Part shown: piece by piece, positions 17,508 through 26,550 of the stretch
How positions within the stretch are numbered: position 1 is the stretch's first letter
Layout: every line of letters begins with the position of its first letter
NCBI GenBank assembly: GCA_965227145.1
Contig: OZ245730.1
Location: 5,580,001-5,644,000, forward strand
Length of the DNA stretch: 64,000 nucleotides
Direction of reading: 5' to 3'
From: JACKAQ01 sp965227145
GTDB lineage: Bacteria; Calditrichota; Calditrichia; RBG-13-44-9; J075
The notes under the pieces: generated by a model
Databases searched by the model: none
Told to the model about the DNA's origin: nothing
Seen by the model: only the letters and a program-made list of their open reading frames with translations
Program-made: the position numbers and the translations under genes

Positions 17508-20500
17508 ATTGGATTTTTTTCTGAACAATTGCCATCCGGCGACGATCACAACCAATCCCGCAACAACTGCTATCCACACCGGAAAGCCGCTGCTGTTTGC
17601 CGCGCCCGGATCGCCATACAACGCAAACGCCGCCCAATACAACGGGTGCTGGTAATACACCCCGTTTTCCATTGCCGGCTGATTGAGAATTTCGCGCTGG
17701 GCGAGTGTCAGCGCGTCGGTTTTAGTGCGTTTTTTATTGAGAAAATTGGCGTAAAATTCCGGCATCAGTTGCGCGGAAAAATAATCATCCACCTTCCAGA
17801 GCGTCATCAAAACGGAGTTGGCGCCGGCGTTCAAAAACAATCGCGGCATCCCCAAAACGCCTTCTCCGGCAACCCGTTTGCCTTCGCCGGTTTCGCAGGC
17901 GCTGAGCGTTACCAAATCCGATTTCAATTTAAGTTCCGATATTTCATAACCTAAAAGCAACCCGTCATCAACGCTATCACTTTCCGAGAATGCAAAAACC
18001 AACCCGGAAAATGCCTCGAAAGTGGGATTCACAAATCCATGCGAGGCAACATGCAAAACGGCGTAATCCGGCGCGTTGTCGATAAACTGTTGTTTGGTTG
18101 CCGCATCGAGCGTAAAAATTTCGGTTTTCGGATAAATATTTTTGATGCGCTCCACCTCCTGCTGCGAATACGGCAGCGGCGGAAAATACCAGTTTTCATT
18201 TTGGCGAAGACGGCTTTCGTTTTGTGCGGAAAGGATTTTGTAATTGAACGGATCGGCGAATGCCAGCACTGCCGGTTTCGCTGGCGGCGTAAATACCTGC
18301 CGGTTCAAAAATCCCGGCGACGGAATGTAAGTAAAGCTGTAGCGATGCTGCAAAAAATTTGCGGCGTAATCCGGAAAATCTACCGGCGTGTACGTGTGTT
18401 GCGGCGGTTTTTGGTTGAGCAGTAATCCAAACGGCAGGTTGGCGATGGCTAAATCCGGCACAATCACCAATTTTTCCGGCAACTTTATCTGCGCTTCGAT
18501 GGGTTCGATGAGCATCTGATACAACCGGAACGCGATTGCCGCACGGAACGGTGTGGATTGAATGGAGCCGGTTTCTACCCCGTGAAAGGGATTGAGCAGA
18601 TCGCTAATCGCGGATTCGATGTCATTTTTTGTGGCATTGAGCGGCACAACCTGTTGCGAACTGCCGGAAAGCAGCAGCGCAAACGCTGTTTTATCTGAGA
18701 TGTGATACAGCAGCATCGCGCCGTTCAACTCCCGCAAACGATCCTGAAGTTTGGTAATATTGCGGATAGACACGCTATTTTGCGCCAATTGTGGGGAATT
18801 ATCTACCAAATCCATCAAATTAAGTTGCTGCCCGAGCAGCGAATATCGGGCAATTTCGGTTTCGGCGAGCAGGTCGTCCCAGCCATCGCGATGTTCCGGC
18901 TGCATGGCTTTTTCGCGGAGCCGACGCTGCTTTTGCTGAAGCTGTGCACACATCTCGCGGTAAATGCGGTGCAGGCTGTCCGGCGGCGCTGCATCGCGAT
19001 TGGCAAAAGTTTTTCGCACATCCCAATATTTCAGCGATCGCCCGAGCGAAAATTCTTTGTAAAAATAGAGGCTGTCCAAATCGGTTTCCGCGCCGGTTTG
19101 CAGATATTGCAAATAATAGCTATCGACCAAACGGGTGTACGCCTCGGACACAATATCGAAATGCCCGATGCGCAATTCTTCCACTTTGATTCTGCGATTC
19201 ACCTTTTCCGCAATTTGCACAGCCCGGCGATATTCGCGGATGGTGGCGGAGAGATCGTTTTGCGCACGCAGTGCATCGCCGATGCCGCAAAGCGCCGAAA
19301 TTCTCAGCGAATAATGCGATGAATCCGCGATGCGATTGGCGTACTCAAAATAGTGATATGCCGAATCGAGGGCATTTTTTTTCAGCGCGGTTTCGCCCAA
19401 ACCGCAGGCGCTCCAACCGATGTATGAATTGTATTTGCTCGATTCCGCCAGTTTCAACGCACTCCGATAGTGTTCCTCCGCCAAATGTTCCTGGTTTTGG
19501 CGTTTGTAAATATTTGCGATTAAATAATGCCAATATGCGCGATGGCGCTCGCTGGTTGTTGCATCCAGGACGGATTGGTATGCGGAAATAGCAGATTCGT
19601 AATCGCCCCGGGCTTCTGCGAGCGTGCCCAAACCGCCGTTAATTCTGGGCAAATAGCTATCAATGCCAAAGGCGTTGGCATTTTCGCGGGATGCCTCGTA
19701 AGCTTTTTTCGCCAGTTCGTGCAATTGCAGATAGCTGTACGTATCGCCAAATTCCAACAAAATGCTGACCATTCCGCGAAAATAATGGGCTTCCTGCGCC
19801 GCATGTTGGGCTTTATCCAGCATGCGCAGCGTTTCATCAAATCGCGATTCGTCCAGTCGAATTTCGCCCAATCGCTGATACCAGAAATAGCAATACAGCG
19901 GTTCTTTCAATTTTTCGGCAATTTCCAGCGCCTGCGTATAAAATGCGGCGGCGGATTTCAGATCATTCATAAATCGCAGGGCGTGGCCGTTGTTGCCGAG
20001 AATGCGTTGCTGCAACCCAAAATCGCCGAGTTTTTTGGCGATCACCAGCGCAGAATCATACAGCGTTGCCGCTTCTTCCATGCGATTCTGCGATAAATAA
20101 TTGGTGGCGCGTTTTTCCAAAACCGCCGCAATCTGATATTCATTTCTTTGGTCCGATAACGAATGGAGAAGCTCCTGCCACAGCGAATCCGCGCGGTTTC
20201 GCTGCTTTGCCATCTCGAAAGAATGCCCGTATCGTTTGAATAATTCTAACGGTAAGTTGTTGTTTTTATAGTTGTTTGTGAGATTTGAAATTACGGTTGG
20301 ATAATCGCCGTTGTGATAAGCGGCGAGCGAACGGACACACAGTTGACCGGTTTTCGATGAAAAATAGGGAGCCAACATTTCCTGCGAAATGGCATGCTCC
20401 GGAAAGCGCCGGTTGAATGCGAAAATATCATCGACCAGCCCCCACGACGGCTGCCCGGCATCCAGCGCCCGCCGGAAAGCCTGCGCCGCAATTTCGGGAT

Positions 20501-20855
20501 CATGCCCGTGCAGATACAGATTTGCCAGCGTTTGAGCGGCAAAATTGTCATCAGGTTGTTGCCGGATGCGCTGCTGAAAAAATTGCTCTGCGCGATCGAG
20601 GCTGTCCAGCATCAAATAGCGTTGGAGCAGCAGATCGTAAAAAAATTGCGGGGCGATATTGCGCCGGATGGCATTTTCGAGAGAATCCGCCTGAACATTC
20701 AGCGACCGGGATTGGATGGCTTCCAGCCATTGGAAAGGATTTTCGGAGAGTTGTTGCGCTGGCAAAGGGTTAACAGAAAACAGCAACACTGCGATAATTG
20801 TTGGCAGAATTTCGCAAAATTTATTTTGGTAACGATTCAAAACGATAGCAGTCAT
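17499..20855 (-). CDS. TPR-CHAT protein, membrane-anchored, 1118 aa
   Basis: N-terminal signal peptide (ILPTIIAVLLFSVNPLPAQ), a long array of tetratricopeptide repeats over about residues 80-560, a helical linker, then a C-terminal CHAT domain, a caspase-like clan CD peptidase fold. The catalytic dyad is visible as His939 in LHVASHGFVNP and Cys987 in VTLSACETGEG. A single membrane helix (about 1091-1109, VWIAVVAGLVVIVAGW) with the basic tail FRKKSNNL follows. Such proteins are common in cyanobacteria, Bacteroidota and relatives. Topology suggests the TPR and CHAT parts face the periplasm. No obvious substrate gene adjoins it. Confidence 0.88.
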   Translation of the reverse strand: MTAIVLNRYQNKFCEILPTIIAVLLFSVNPLPAQQLSENPFQWLEAIQSRSLNVQADSLENAIRRNIAPQFFYDLLLQRYLMLDSLDRAEQFFQQRIRQQPDDNFAAQTLANLYLHGHDPEIAAQAFRRALDAGQPSWGLVDDIFAFNRRFPEHAISQEMLAPYFSSKTGQLCVRSLAAYHNGDYPTVISNLTNNYKNNNLPLELFKRYGHSFEMAKQRNRADSLWQELLHSLSDQRNEYQIAAVLEKRATNYLSQNRMEEAATLYDSALVIAKKLGDFGLQQRILGNNGHALRFMNDLKSAAAFYTQALEIAEKLKEPLYCYFWYQRLGEIRLDESRFDETLRMLDKAQHAAQEAHYFRGMVSILLEFGDTYSYLQLHELAKKAYEASRENANAFGIDSYLPRINGGLGTLAEARGDYESAISAYQSVLDATTSERHRAYWHYLIANIYKRQNQEHLAEEHYRSALKLAESSKYNSYIGWSACGLGETALKKNALDSAYHYFEYANRIADSSHYSLRISALCGIGDALRAQNDLSATIREYRRAVQIAEKVNRRIKVEELRIGHFDIVSEAYTRLVDSYYLQYLQTGAETDLDSLYFYKEFSLGRSLKYWDVRKTFANRDAAPPDSLHRIYREMCAQLQQKQRRLREKAMQPEHRDGWDDLLAETEIARYSLLGQQLNLMDLVDNSPQLAQNSVSIRNITKLQDRLRELNGAMLLYHISDKTAFALLLSGSSQQVVPLNATKNDIESAISDLLNPFHGVETGSIQSTPFRAAIAFRLYQMLIEPIEAQIKLPEKLVIVPDLAIANLPFGLLLNQKPPQHTYTPVDFPDYAANFLQHRYSFTYIPSPGFLNRQVFTPPAKPAVLAFADPFNYKILSAQNESRLRQNENWYFPPLPYSQQEVERIKNIYPKTEIFTLDAATKQQFIDNAPDYAVLHVASHGFVNPTFEAFSGLVFAFSESDSVDDGLLLGYEISELKLKSDLVTLSACETGEGKRVAGEGVLGMPRLFLNAGANSVLMTLWKVDDYFSAQLMPEFYANFLNKKRTKTDALTLAQREILNQPAMENGVYYQHPLYWAAFALYGDPGAANSSGFPVWIAVVAGLVVIVAGWQLFRKKSNNL

Positions 20856-20986
20856 AATAAAAGCCGGCGATGATAAGTTATATTAAATATTAAATTAACA
20901 TCACCGGCGAATAAATCAAACATGATAATTGGCAAGCAAAAAAATCCGTCAGCAAGCTGCCGAAAAAAAAACGCGGCTGTCGGCAG

Positions 20987-21151
20987 TTATTTTTCCTTTG
21001 ACTGATCCGTTTCCTCTTCGGAAGGATCTTTGTCGTTCGGATCGGTGCCGGACTTTTCCGGTGGCGGCGTTTCTTCTTCCGGAGGCGGTTCGATCAGCGC
21101 AAATGCCAGGTTAACCGCAGCCGAAACTGCTAATAATGTTTCCACATCCAT
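20987..21151 (-). CDS. Small membrane protein with acidic Pro-rich tail, 54 aa
   Basis: One hydrophobic segment (LLAVSAAVNLAFALI, residues 6-20) followed by PPPEEETPPPEK and a charged tail. The start is the ATG at 21151, preceded by a strong AAGGAG at the right distance; the upstream ATG at 21169 has none. The strong ribosome site and a second tiny membrane gene just upstream support a real gene. I know no family; function unknown. Confidence 0.65.
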   Translation of the reverse strand: MDVETLLAVSAAVNLAFALIEPPPEEETPPPEKSGTDPNDKDPSEEETDQSKEK

Positions 21152-21203
21152 AATTATCTCCTTACACACTATTGTGTATTTATGTTGAAACGTGTTATCA
21201 TCG

Positions 21204-21311
21204 CTATGCTTTCAGGCTTTTGCGCTTCCTGAAAAACCGTTTGTAAATAAAAATAATATTTGCGGCGACTGAAAAAACCAAAGCGAGTAACAAAACTGTG
21301 CTGGTTTCCAT
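21204..21311 (-). CDS. Tiny single-pass membrane protein, 35 aa
   Basis: Starts METSTVLLLALVF, continues SVAANIIFIY, then a strongly basic tail KRFFRKRKSLKA ending in TAG. AAGGGG lies 8 nt before the ATG. The core LLALVFSVAANIIF resembles LLAVSAAVNLAFAL of the next small gene, hinting at a duplicated pair. Too short for most gene callers. Confidence 0.55.
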   Translation of the reverse strand: METSTVLLLALVFSVAANIIFIYKRFFRKRKSLKA

Positions 21312-21660
21312 CTTTAAACCCCTTTTGGTGGTTGCGTGTTTATACATTAAGATGATGAAATAGCGTATCTTTTCTCAATAATTTGAAAAAGATTTATAGC
21401 TTCATTGGTAATCTAAGCTAATTTTCCGAAACATCAAAATTACGGATTGTCGCGTCTGCTATTTTTGGGGTCGCCCGAATGCCCGTAACATTTTGGATAT
21501 TGCAACGTAACCATCCACTCGAACAGCCGCCTGAATTCATTAACGGGTTAAAAAACGCAAAAATATGAATACCGAATGGTGAGAAATATCACTCGTTTGT
21601 GGAATGGTATGCCGTTCGCAAATGCGTTAAATTTCAATAACAACAGGCGGAGGAATTGTT
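21312..21660. other. Intergenic region, divergent promoters expected
   Basis: Contains the start region of the tiny minus-strand membrane genes and the leader of the plus-strand type IX cargo gene. I see no gene, clear hairpin or repeat. GGCGGAGGAATTGTT before 21661 is a strong ribosome site. Confidence 0.5.
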
Positions 21661-24255
21661 ATGAAAATCGGATACGTTCCGAGGTTAGGTTTTTTACTGC
21701 TGATTTGTGTTTTTGCCATATTTTTTATACGCGAACGCAGCAAATCTGAGCAGCCGGAAAAAATATCAGGCGCATATCAGGCGCTGAATTTGTGGAGCAT
21801 GCAGCGCGCATATCCGAGCGCAGCGATGCCGGAAGTGGGGCATTTTGCCGCATTTGAACACAACCGGCAAACCCTCCGGAAAAACGCATCGCAAACTGCG
21901 GATGGCTGGCAAACGATGGGTCCGCACAATTATGGCGGGCGCACGCTGGCGGTGGTTTTCAATCCGCAAAATCCCAATACCATTTTTGCCGGTTCCGCCA
22001 GTGGCGGGCTTTGGCGAAGCACTACCGGCGGCATCGGCGCGGATGCCTGGGATTATGTGCCCACCGGTTTCCCGGTTTTGGCGGTGAGCAGCATTGCAAT
22101 TGCGCCGTCCGATTCCAATATAATGTATATCGGCACCGGCGAAGTTTACAATTATCAGGCTGCCGGAACCGGTGCGGCGTATCGCTCCACCCGTGGGACA
22201 TACGGCATCGGCATTTTGAAAAGCACGGATGGCGGGCAAAGCTGGGAGAAAAGCCTGGATTGGACATCGAACCAGCAGCGCGGCGTTTGGGCGATAAAAA
22301 TCGACCCGAATAATGAAGCTGTCATTTGGGCAGCCACAACCGAAGGCGTTTTCAAATCCGGTGACGCCGGCGCAAACTGGACGCAGGTTCACAGCGTTAT
22401 TTTGGCGATGGATTTGGCCATCGATCCACAAAATTCCGATAACGTTTTGGTTGGCTGCGGCAACTTCGGCAGTACCGGACACGGCATTTACCGCACTACC
22501 AATGGCGGCGTAAACTGGACAAAAATTACTTCCGGCGTCCCGTTAACCTTTGCCGGAAAAGTGCAACTGGATGTTTATCCGTCACCGTTCGGAACGCAGT
22601 TTTTGGCCAGCATCGGCAATGGTTTTTCCACCACCAGCGGGAACGCGAGCTGGCTCTGTAAATCGTCAAACAACGGTCAAACCTGGCAAATAATGTCAAC
22701 ACAGGATTATTCCCAATGGCAGGGCTGGTACTCGCATGATGCAGCGTTTAACCCGAGTGATTTCAATGAGATAACCGCAGTTGGCATCGAGGTGTATCAA
22801 TCCACAAATGGTGGATCGAGCTTGCAGCAAAAATCCAGCGGGAACGCTTTTGGCGGCGTCATTCCGCCGGGATCGCCGGAAGGCACGCCCACTTATGTTC
22901 ACGCGGATGTTCACGATGTGAAATATCACCCCACCGATCCGGAGATTATTTATTTCGCGACGGACGGCGGTGTTTTTCGCTCCATCGATGGCGGCAGCAC
23001 TTTTGCCGGCTGCAACGGTGGCTACCAAACCACCCAATTTTACAACGGATTTTCCAGCTCTCCCCTCGATTCAAATCTGGCAATTGGCGGGTTGCAGGAT
23101 AACGGCACCACCATTTATGTCGGCGGAACGGCGTGGGCAAAATTTGTCATCGGCGGCGACGGCTCGTGGAGCGCGATGGATCCGTTGGATGCCAACGTGA
23201 TGTATGGCTCGTGGCAGGGATTGAATGTGCTGAAATCGACCAACGGCGGCGCAAACTGGTTTACGTTGGGCATTCCCGGAGCCGGACGCGTAACCACATT
23301 TATTGCACCGTTTGTGATTGCACAGGATAATCCCGATGTCATTTACGCCGGGCGCGATATTGTGTATCGATCCAGCAATGGCGGGCAAAGCTGGACGGCA
23401 ACCAACAACGGCAATCCGCTGGATGGCAATCCGGTTTTGGCGATGGCGGTCGCGCCGCAAAATAACAATCTGGTTTACGCTGCAACGGCGCCGTTTCAAA
23501 CCGTTCCGGGCGTTTTTCGCTCGCTGAATAGCGGCGCAGTTTGGGCAAATGTGACCGGCAATTTGCCCAATCGTTTTCCGACGGATATCGCGATCGATCC
23601 GTTGGATGAATCGATCGCATACGTTACGTTTTCCGGTTTTGGCGCATCGCATGTGTTCAAAACAGAAGATTACGGCACAAACTGGACGCCGGTTGATGCG
23701 GGACTGCCGGATGTGCCGCACAACGCCATCGAAATCGATCCGAATTATCCGGCGCATGTGTATGTCGCGAATGATTTGGGTGTGTTTTTCTCGCCGGATG
23801 GCGGCGCAAATTGGGAAGATTTCAGCGAAGATTTACCGGATGCGGTGATCGCGATGAGTCTGGCTATCTCGATGCAAAATAATAAGTTACGGGTCGCGAC
23901 ACATGGCAATGGCGCGTATCAGCGAGCGCTGGTTTCGCCGGCAGTCGGGATTGCCGAACCGGGAACGCTGCCGGATGGTTTTGCGCTGGCGCAGAATTTT
24001 CCGAATCCATTCAATCCGGAAACCACAATTTCGTGGACGCTTTCAAAAAATGCAGTGGTATCGCTGGAGATTTTTAACGCGTTGGGGCAAAACGTCCGGA
24101 CGCTACTGCCGGAAGGTTCGCAATCGCCGGGAGAATATCAGTTGACGTGGGATGGTCGCGATGCGCGCGGCAGGCAAGTTGCTTCGGGAATTTATCTGTA
24201 CCGGCTTTCGGTGGACGGCGCCGCCAAAACCCGGCGAATGAATTTGGTTCGATGA
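21661..24255 (+). CDS. Secreted sortilin/BNR-type beta-propeller protein with type IX sorting domain, 864 aa
   Basis: N-terminal hydrophobic segment (LGFLLLICVFAIFFI). Then many propeller repeats with Asp-box-like motifs such as SPDGGANWED, KSTDGGQSWEK, RSSNGGQSWTA and KSTNGGANWFT, as in VPS10/sortilin-type and exo-glycosidase propellers. A FlgD-Ig-like sorting domain runs from about residue 774 (FALAQNFPNPFNPET) through LEIFNALGQNVRTLL to GIYLYRLSVDG and MNLVR. The protein is therefore expected to be exported by the type IX system and released or anchored at the surface. Binding target unknown. Confidence 0.9.
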   Translation: MKIGYVPRLGFLLLICVFAIFFIRERSKSEQPEKISGAYQALNLWSMQRAYPSAAMPEVGHFAAFEHNRQTLRKNASQTADGWQTMGPHNYGGRTLAVVFNPQNPNTIFAGSASGGLWRSTTGGIGADAWDYVPTGFPVLAVSSIAIAPSDSNIMYIGTGEVYNYQAAGTGAAYRSTRGTYGIGILKSTDGGQSWEKSLDWTSNQQRGVWAIKIDPNNEAVIWAATTEGVFKSGDAGANWTQVHSVILAMDLAIDPQNSDNVLVGCGNFGSTGHGIYRTTNGGVNWTKITSGVPLTFAGKVQLDVYPSPFGTQFLASIGNGFSTTSGNASWLCKSSNNGQTWQIMSTQDYSQWQGWYSHDAAFNPSDFNEITAVGIEVYQSTNGGSSLQQKSSGNAFGGVIPPGSPEGTPTYVHADVHDVKYHPTDPEIIYFATDGGVFRSIDGGSTFAGCNGGYQTTQFYNGFSSSPLDSNLAIGGLQDNGTTIYVGGTAWAKFVIGGDGSWSAMDPLDANVMYGSWQGLNVLKSTNGGANWFTLGIPGAGRVTTFIAPFVIAQDNPDVIYAGRDIVYRSSNGGQSWTATNNGNPLDGNPVLAMAVAPQNNNLVYAATAPFQTVPGVFRSLNSGAVWANVTGNLPNRFPTDIAIDPLDESIAYVTFSGFGASHVFKTEDYGTNWTPVDAGLPDVPHNAIEIDPNYPAHVYVANDLGVFFSPDGGANWEDFSEDLPDAVIAMSLAISMQNNKLRVATHGNGAYQRALVSPAVGIAEPGTLPDGFALAQNFPNPFNPETTISWTLSKNAVVSLEIFNALGQNVRTLLPEGSQSPGEYQLTWDGRDARGRQVASGIYLYRLSVDGAAKTRRMNLVR

Positions 24256-24260
24256 AAAAC

Positions 24261-24297
24261 AAAACCCCTGCAAATTTCCAACATTTGCAGGGGTTTT
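24261..24297. terminator. Bidirectional terminator, 15-bp perfect stem
   Basis: AAAACCCCTGCAAAT (24261-24275) pairs with ATTTGCAGGGGTTTT (24283-24297), followed by TT. It separates two convergent genes and can serve both. Confidence 0.9.
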
Positions 24298-24315
24298 TTA
24301 ATTTCAAACGGTGAA

Positions 24316-26322
24316 TTAATAATTCAGCAACTGTCGCAATTTTTCCGGCAGGCGATCTTTCGCCCAGAAAATTTTCTTTTCCAGTGTCGGGTTGAAAGGC
24401 ACGGGCATGTCCAGCGAGGCAACCCGCATCACCGGCGCATCCAGCGATTGAAAAGCGTGTTCGGTGATGGTTGCGGCAATTTCCGCACCCACGCCACCGG
24501 TGAGTGTGGCTTCGTGCAGCACCAGCGCGCGGCTGGTTTTTTGCACGCTTTCCAAAACGGCGTCGCGATCCCAGGGCAGCAGCGATCGCAAATCGAGCAC
24601 TTCCACCGATGCGCCGTCCTCTTTTTCGATAATTTCCGCAATTTCCAGCGCCCAGTGAACGCCGATGCCGTAAGTGATGATCGTGGCGTCCGTGCCGGTG
24701 CGTTTTACTGCGGCTTTACCAATTTCGGTTTGATACACGCCTTCCGGCACCTCGCCTTTTATGCTGCGATACAGCCCTTTGTGCTCAAAAAACAGCACCG
24801 GATTCGGGTCGTTCAGCGCCGCAATCAGCAAGCCTTTGGCGTCTTCCGGGGTTGCGGGGGCGAGCAATTTTAGCCCGGGAATGTGGAAAAACCAGGCTTC
24901 CGGCGATTGCGAGTGAAACGGTCCCGCGCCAACGCCGCCGCCATACGGCATACGAATAGTGACGTTGATCGGCGATCCCCAACGGTAGTAGGTTTTTGCC
25001 AGATTGTTCACAATCTGGTTAAATCCGCAGGTTGCGAAATCAGCGAACTGCATTTCCACCACAGGTTTGTAGCCTTCCAGCGCCAATCCCATTGCCGCGC
25101 CAATTGCGCCGGATTCGATGATTGGTGTGTTGCGCACCCGCATTTTCCCGAATCGCTCCAAAAATCCTTCGGAAACTTTGAACACACCGCCATATTCGGC
25201 AATGTCCTGCCCGATGAGCAGCACCGAAGCATCGGCGGCCATTTTTTCGCGAAGCGCATCGCTGACGGCGTCAACGTAACGCATTTCCCGGGTTTTTGGC
25301 GGATACGACGGTGTGCGAATATTGACGAGCGCCGGCGCGTAAACGCTGTTCATTTCTTTTTCGGTGGTGCTTTCCGGCAAGGGTGCGGCGAGCGCTTCTT
25401 CCAGCGCTTCTTCTATTTTTGCAGCTAATTCTTCGCGGATGGCGGTTTTATCTTCGTCAGAGAGAACGCCTTCTTTCACCAAAAAAGATTCGTAGCGTTC
25501 AACCGGATCGCGCTGTTTCCATTCATCGAAAAGGTGTTGCGGCACGTATTTGGTGCCGGATGCTTCTTCGTGACCGCGCATGCGGAAGGTCATCGCCTCG
25601 ATGAGTGTCGGTCCCTGCCCGTGACGGGCTTTTTCCGCAGCGTAAATCACGGTTTCGTAAACCTGCCGCACATCGTTTCCGTCGATGCGCAAGCCTTCGA
25701 TGCCGTATCCGATACCGCGATCTGCCAGATTTTTGCAGGCGTATTGCTCGTTCACCGGCGTGGACAATCCGTAACCGTTGTTTTCGATCATAAAAATAAC
25801 CGGCAATTTCCAAACGGCGGCAAGGTTCAGCGCTTCGTGAAAATCACCTTCGCTGGTCGCGCCGTCGCCGGAAAACGCCAGTGCAACGCGTTTTTGCCCT
25901 TTCATCTGAAATGCAGCGCCGAATCCGTCGGCAACCGGCAGCATCGCACCAAGGTGCGAAATCATTCCGATGATGTGATGTTCCGGCGATCCGAAGTGGA
26001 ATGAACGATCGCGTCCGTGGGTGAAACCGCCGCTTTTGCCCATCAATTGGCGAAACAGGCGTTTCAAATCCATCCCGCGCGTGGTGAACACACCGAGATT
26101 GCGGTGCATTGGTAAAATAACATCGTTGTGATTCAACGCGAACGTTGCCCCAACGCTGATGGCTTCCTGCCCGATGCCGGAAAACCATTTGGATAAGCGC
26201 CCCTGCCGCAGCAGCGAAAGCATGCGTTCTTCGATCATCCGGGGGAGTTGCAATTGCCGGTATAAATCCAGCAATTTTGCAGGTGTTAAAACGTGGGATT
26301 GTCGTACCCGAATCGCATCCAT
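24316..26322 (-). CDS. 2-oxo acid dehydrogenase E1, alpha and beta subunits fused, 668 aa
   Basis: Thiamine-diphosphate-dependent E1 of a branched-chain 2-oxo acid or pyruvate dehydrogenase complex. Residues 1-330 are E1 alpha, with the ThDP motif GDG (152-154) through NN (181-182) in SGDGATSEGDFHEALNL and IENNGYGLSTP. Residues from about 345 are E1 beta (MRYVDAVSDALREKM, IESGAIGAAMGLALEG, HEATLTGGVGAEIA). Fusion of the two chains is known in several phyla and resembles 2-oxoisovalerate dehydrogenase. AGGAGG is 8 nt before the ATG. No E2 or E3 gene is adjacent. Substrate choice is uncertain. Confidence 0.9.
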   Translation of the reverse strand: MDAIRVRQSHVLTPAKLLDLYRQLQLPRMIEERMLSLLRQGRLSKWFSGIGQEAISVGATFALNHNDVILPMHRNLGVFTTRGMDLKRLFRQLMGKSGGFTHGRDRSFHFGSPEHHIIGMISHLGAMLPVADGFGAAFQMKGQKRVALAFSGDGATSEGDFHEALNLAAVWKLPVIFMIENNGYGLSTPVNEQYACKNLADRGIGYGIEGLRIDGNDVRQVYETVIYAAEKARHGQGPTLIEAMTFRMRGHEEASGTKYVPQHLFDEWKQRDPVERYESFLVKEGVLSDEDKTAIREELAAKIEEALEEALAAPLPESTTEKEMNSVYAPALVNIRTPSYPPKTREMRYVDAVSDALREKMAADASVLLIGQDIAEYGGVFKVSEGFLERFGKMRVRNTPIIESGAIGAAMGLALEGYKPVVEMQFADFATCGFNQIVNNLAKTYYRWGSPINVTIRMPYGGGVGAGPFHSQSPEAWFFHIPGLKLLAPATPEDAKGLLIAALNDPNPVLFFEHKGLYRSIKGEVPEGVYQTEIGKAAVKRTGTDATIITYGIGVHWALEIAEIIEKEDGASVEVLDLRSLLPWDRDAVLESVQKTSRALVLHEATLTGGVGAEIAATITEHAFQSLDAPVMRVASLDMPVPFNPTLEKKIFWAKDRLPEKLRQLLNY

Positions 26323-26493
26323 TTTCCGATCCTCCTGTGAACATCTGTAAACCGTGCGCCGGTTGCGGGGTGTGATTAATTAGCTGGTTTACATGACCTT
26401 ACACCTGCGAAATCCGGGCAGCGTTGCGTCGCGGTGCCAAAATTACATCGCGAAAATCGCAAGATCAATAGTCGATTGAGATAGTTGGGCAAC

Positions 26494-26527
26494 AAAAAAG
26501 GCAGGCTCTTTGCAGAACCTGCCTTTT
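26494..26527 (-). terminator. Terminator of the ribonucleotide reductase gene
   Basis: On the minus strand AAAAGGCAGG pairs with CCTGCCTTTTTT, about 24 bp past the stop of nrdJ. Confidence 0.85.
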
Positions 26528-26550
26528 GATCAAAGATGTGTAAAAAAATA

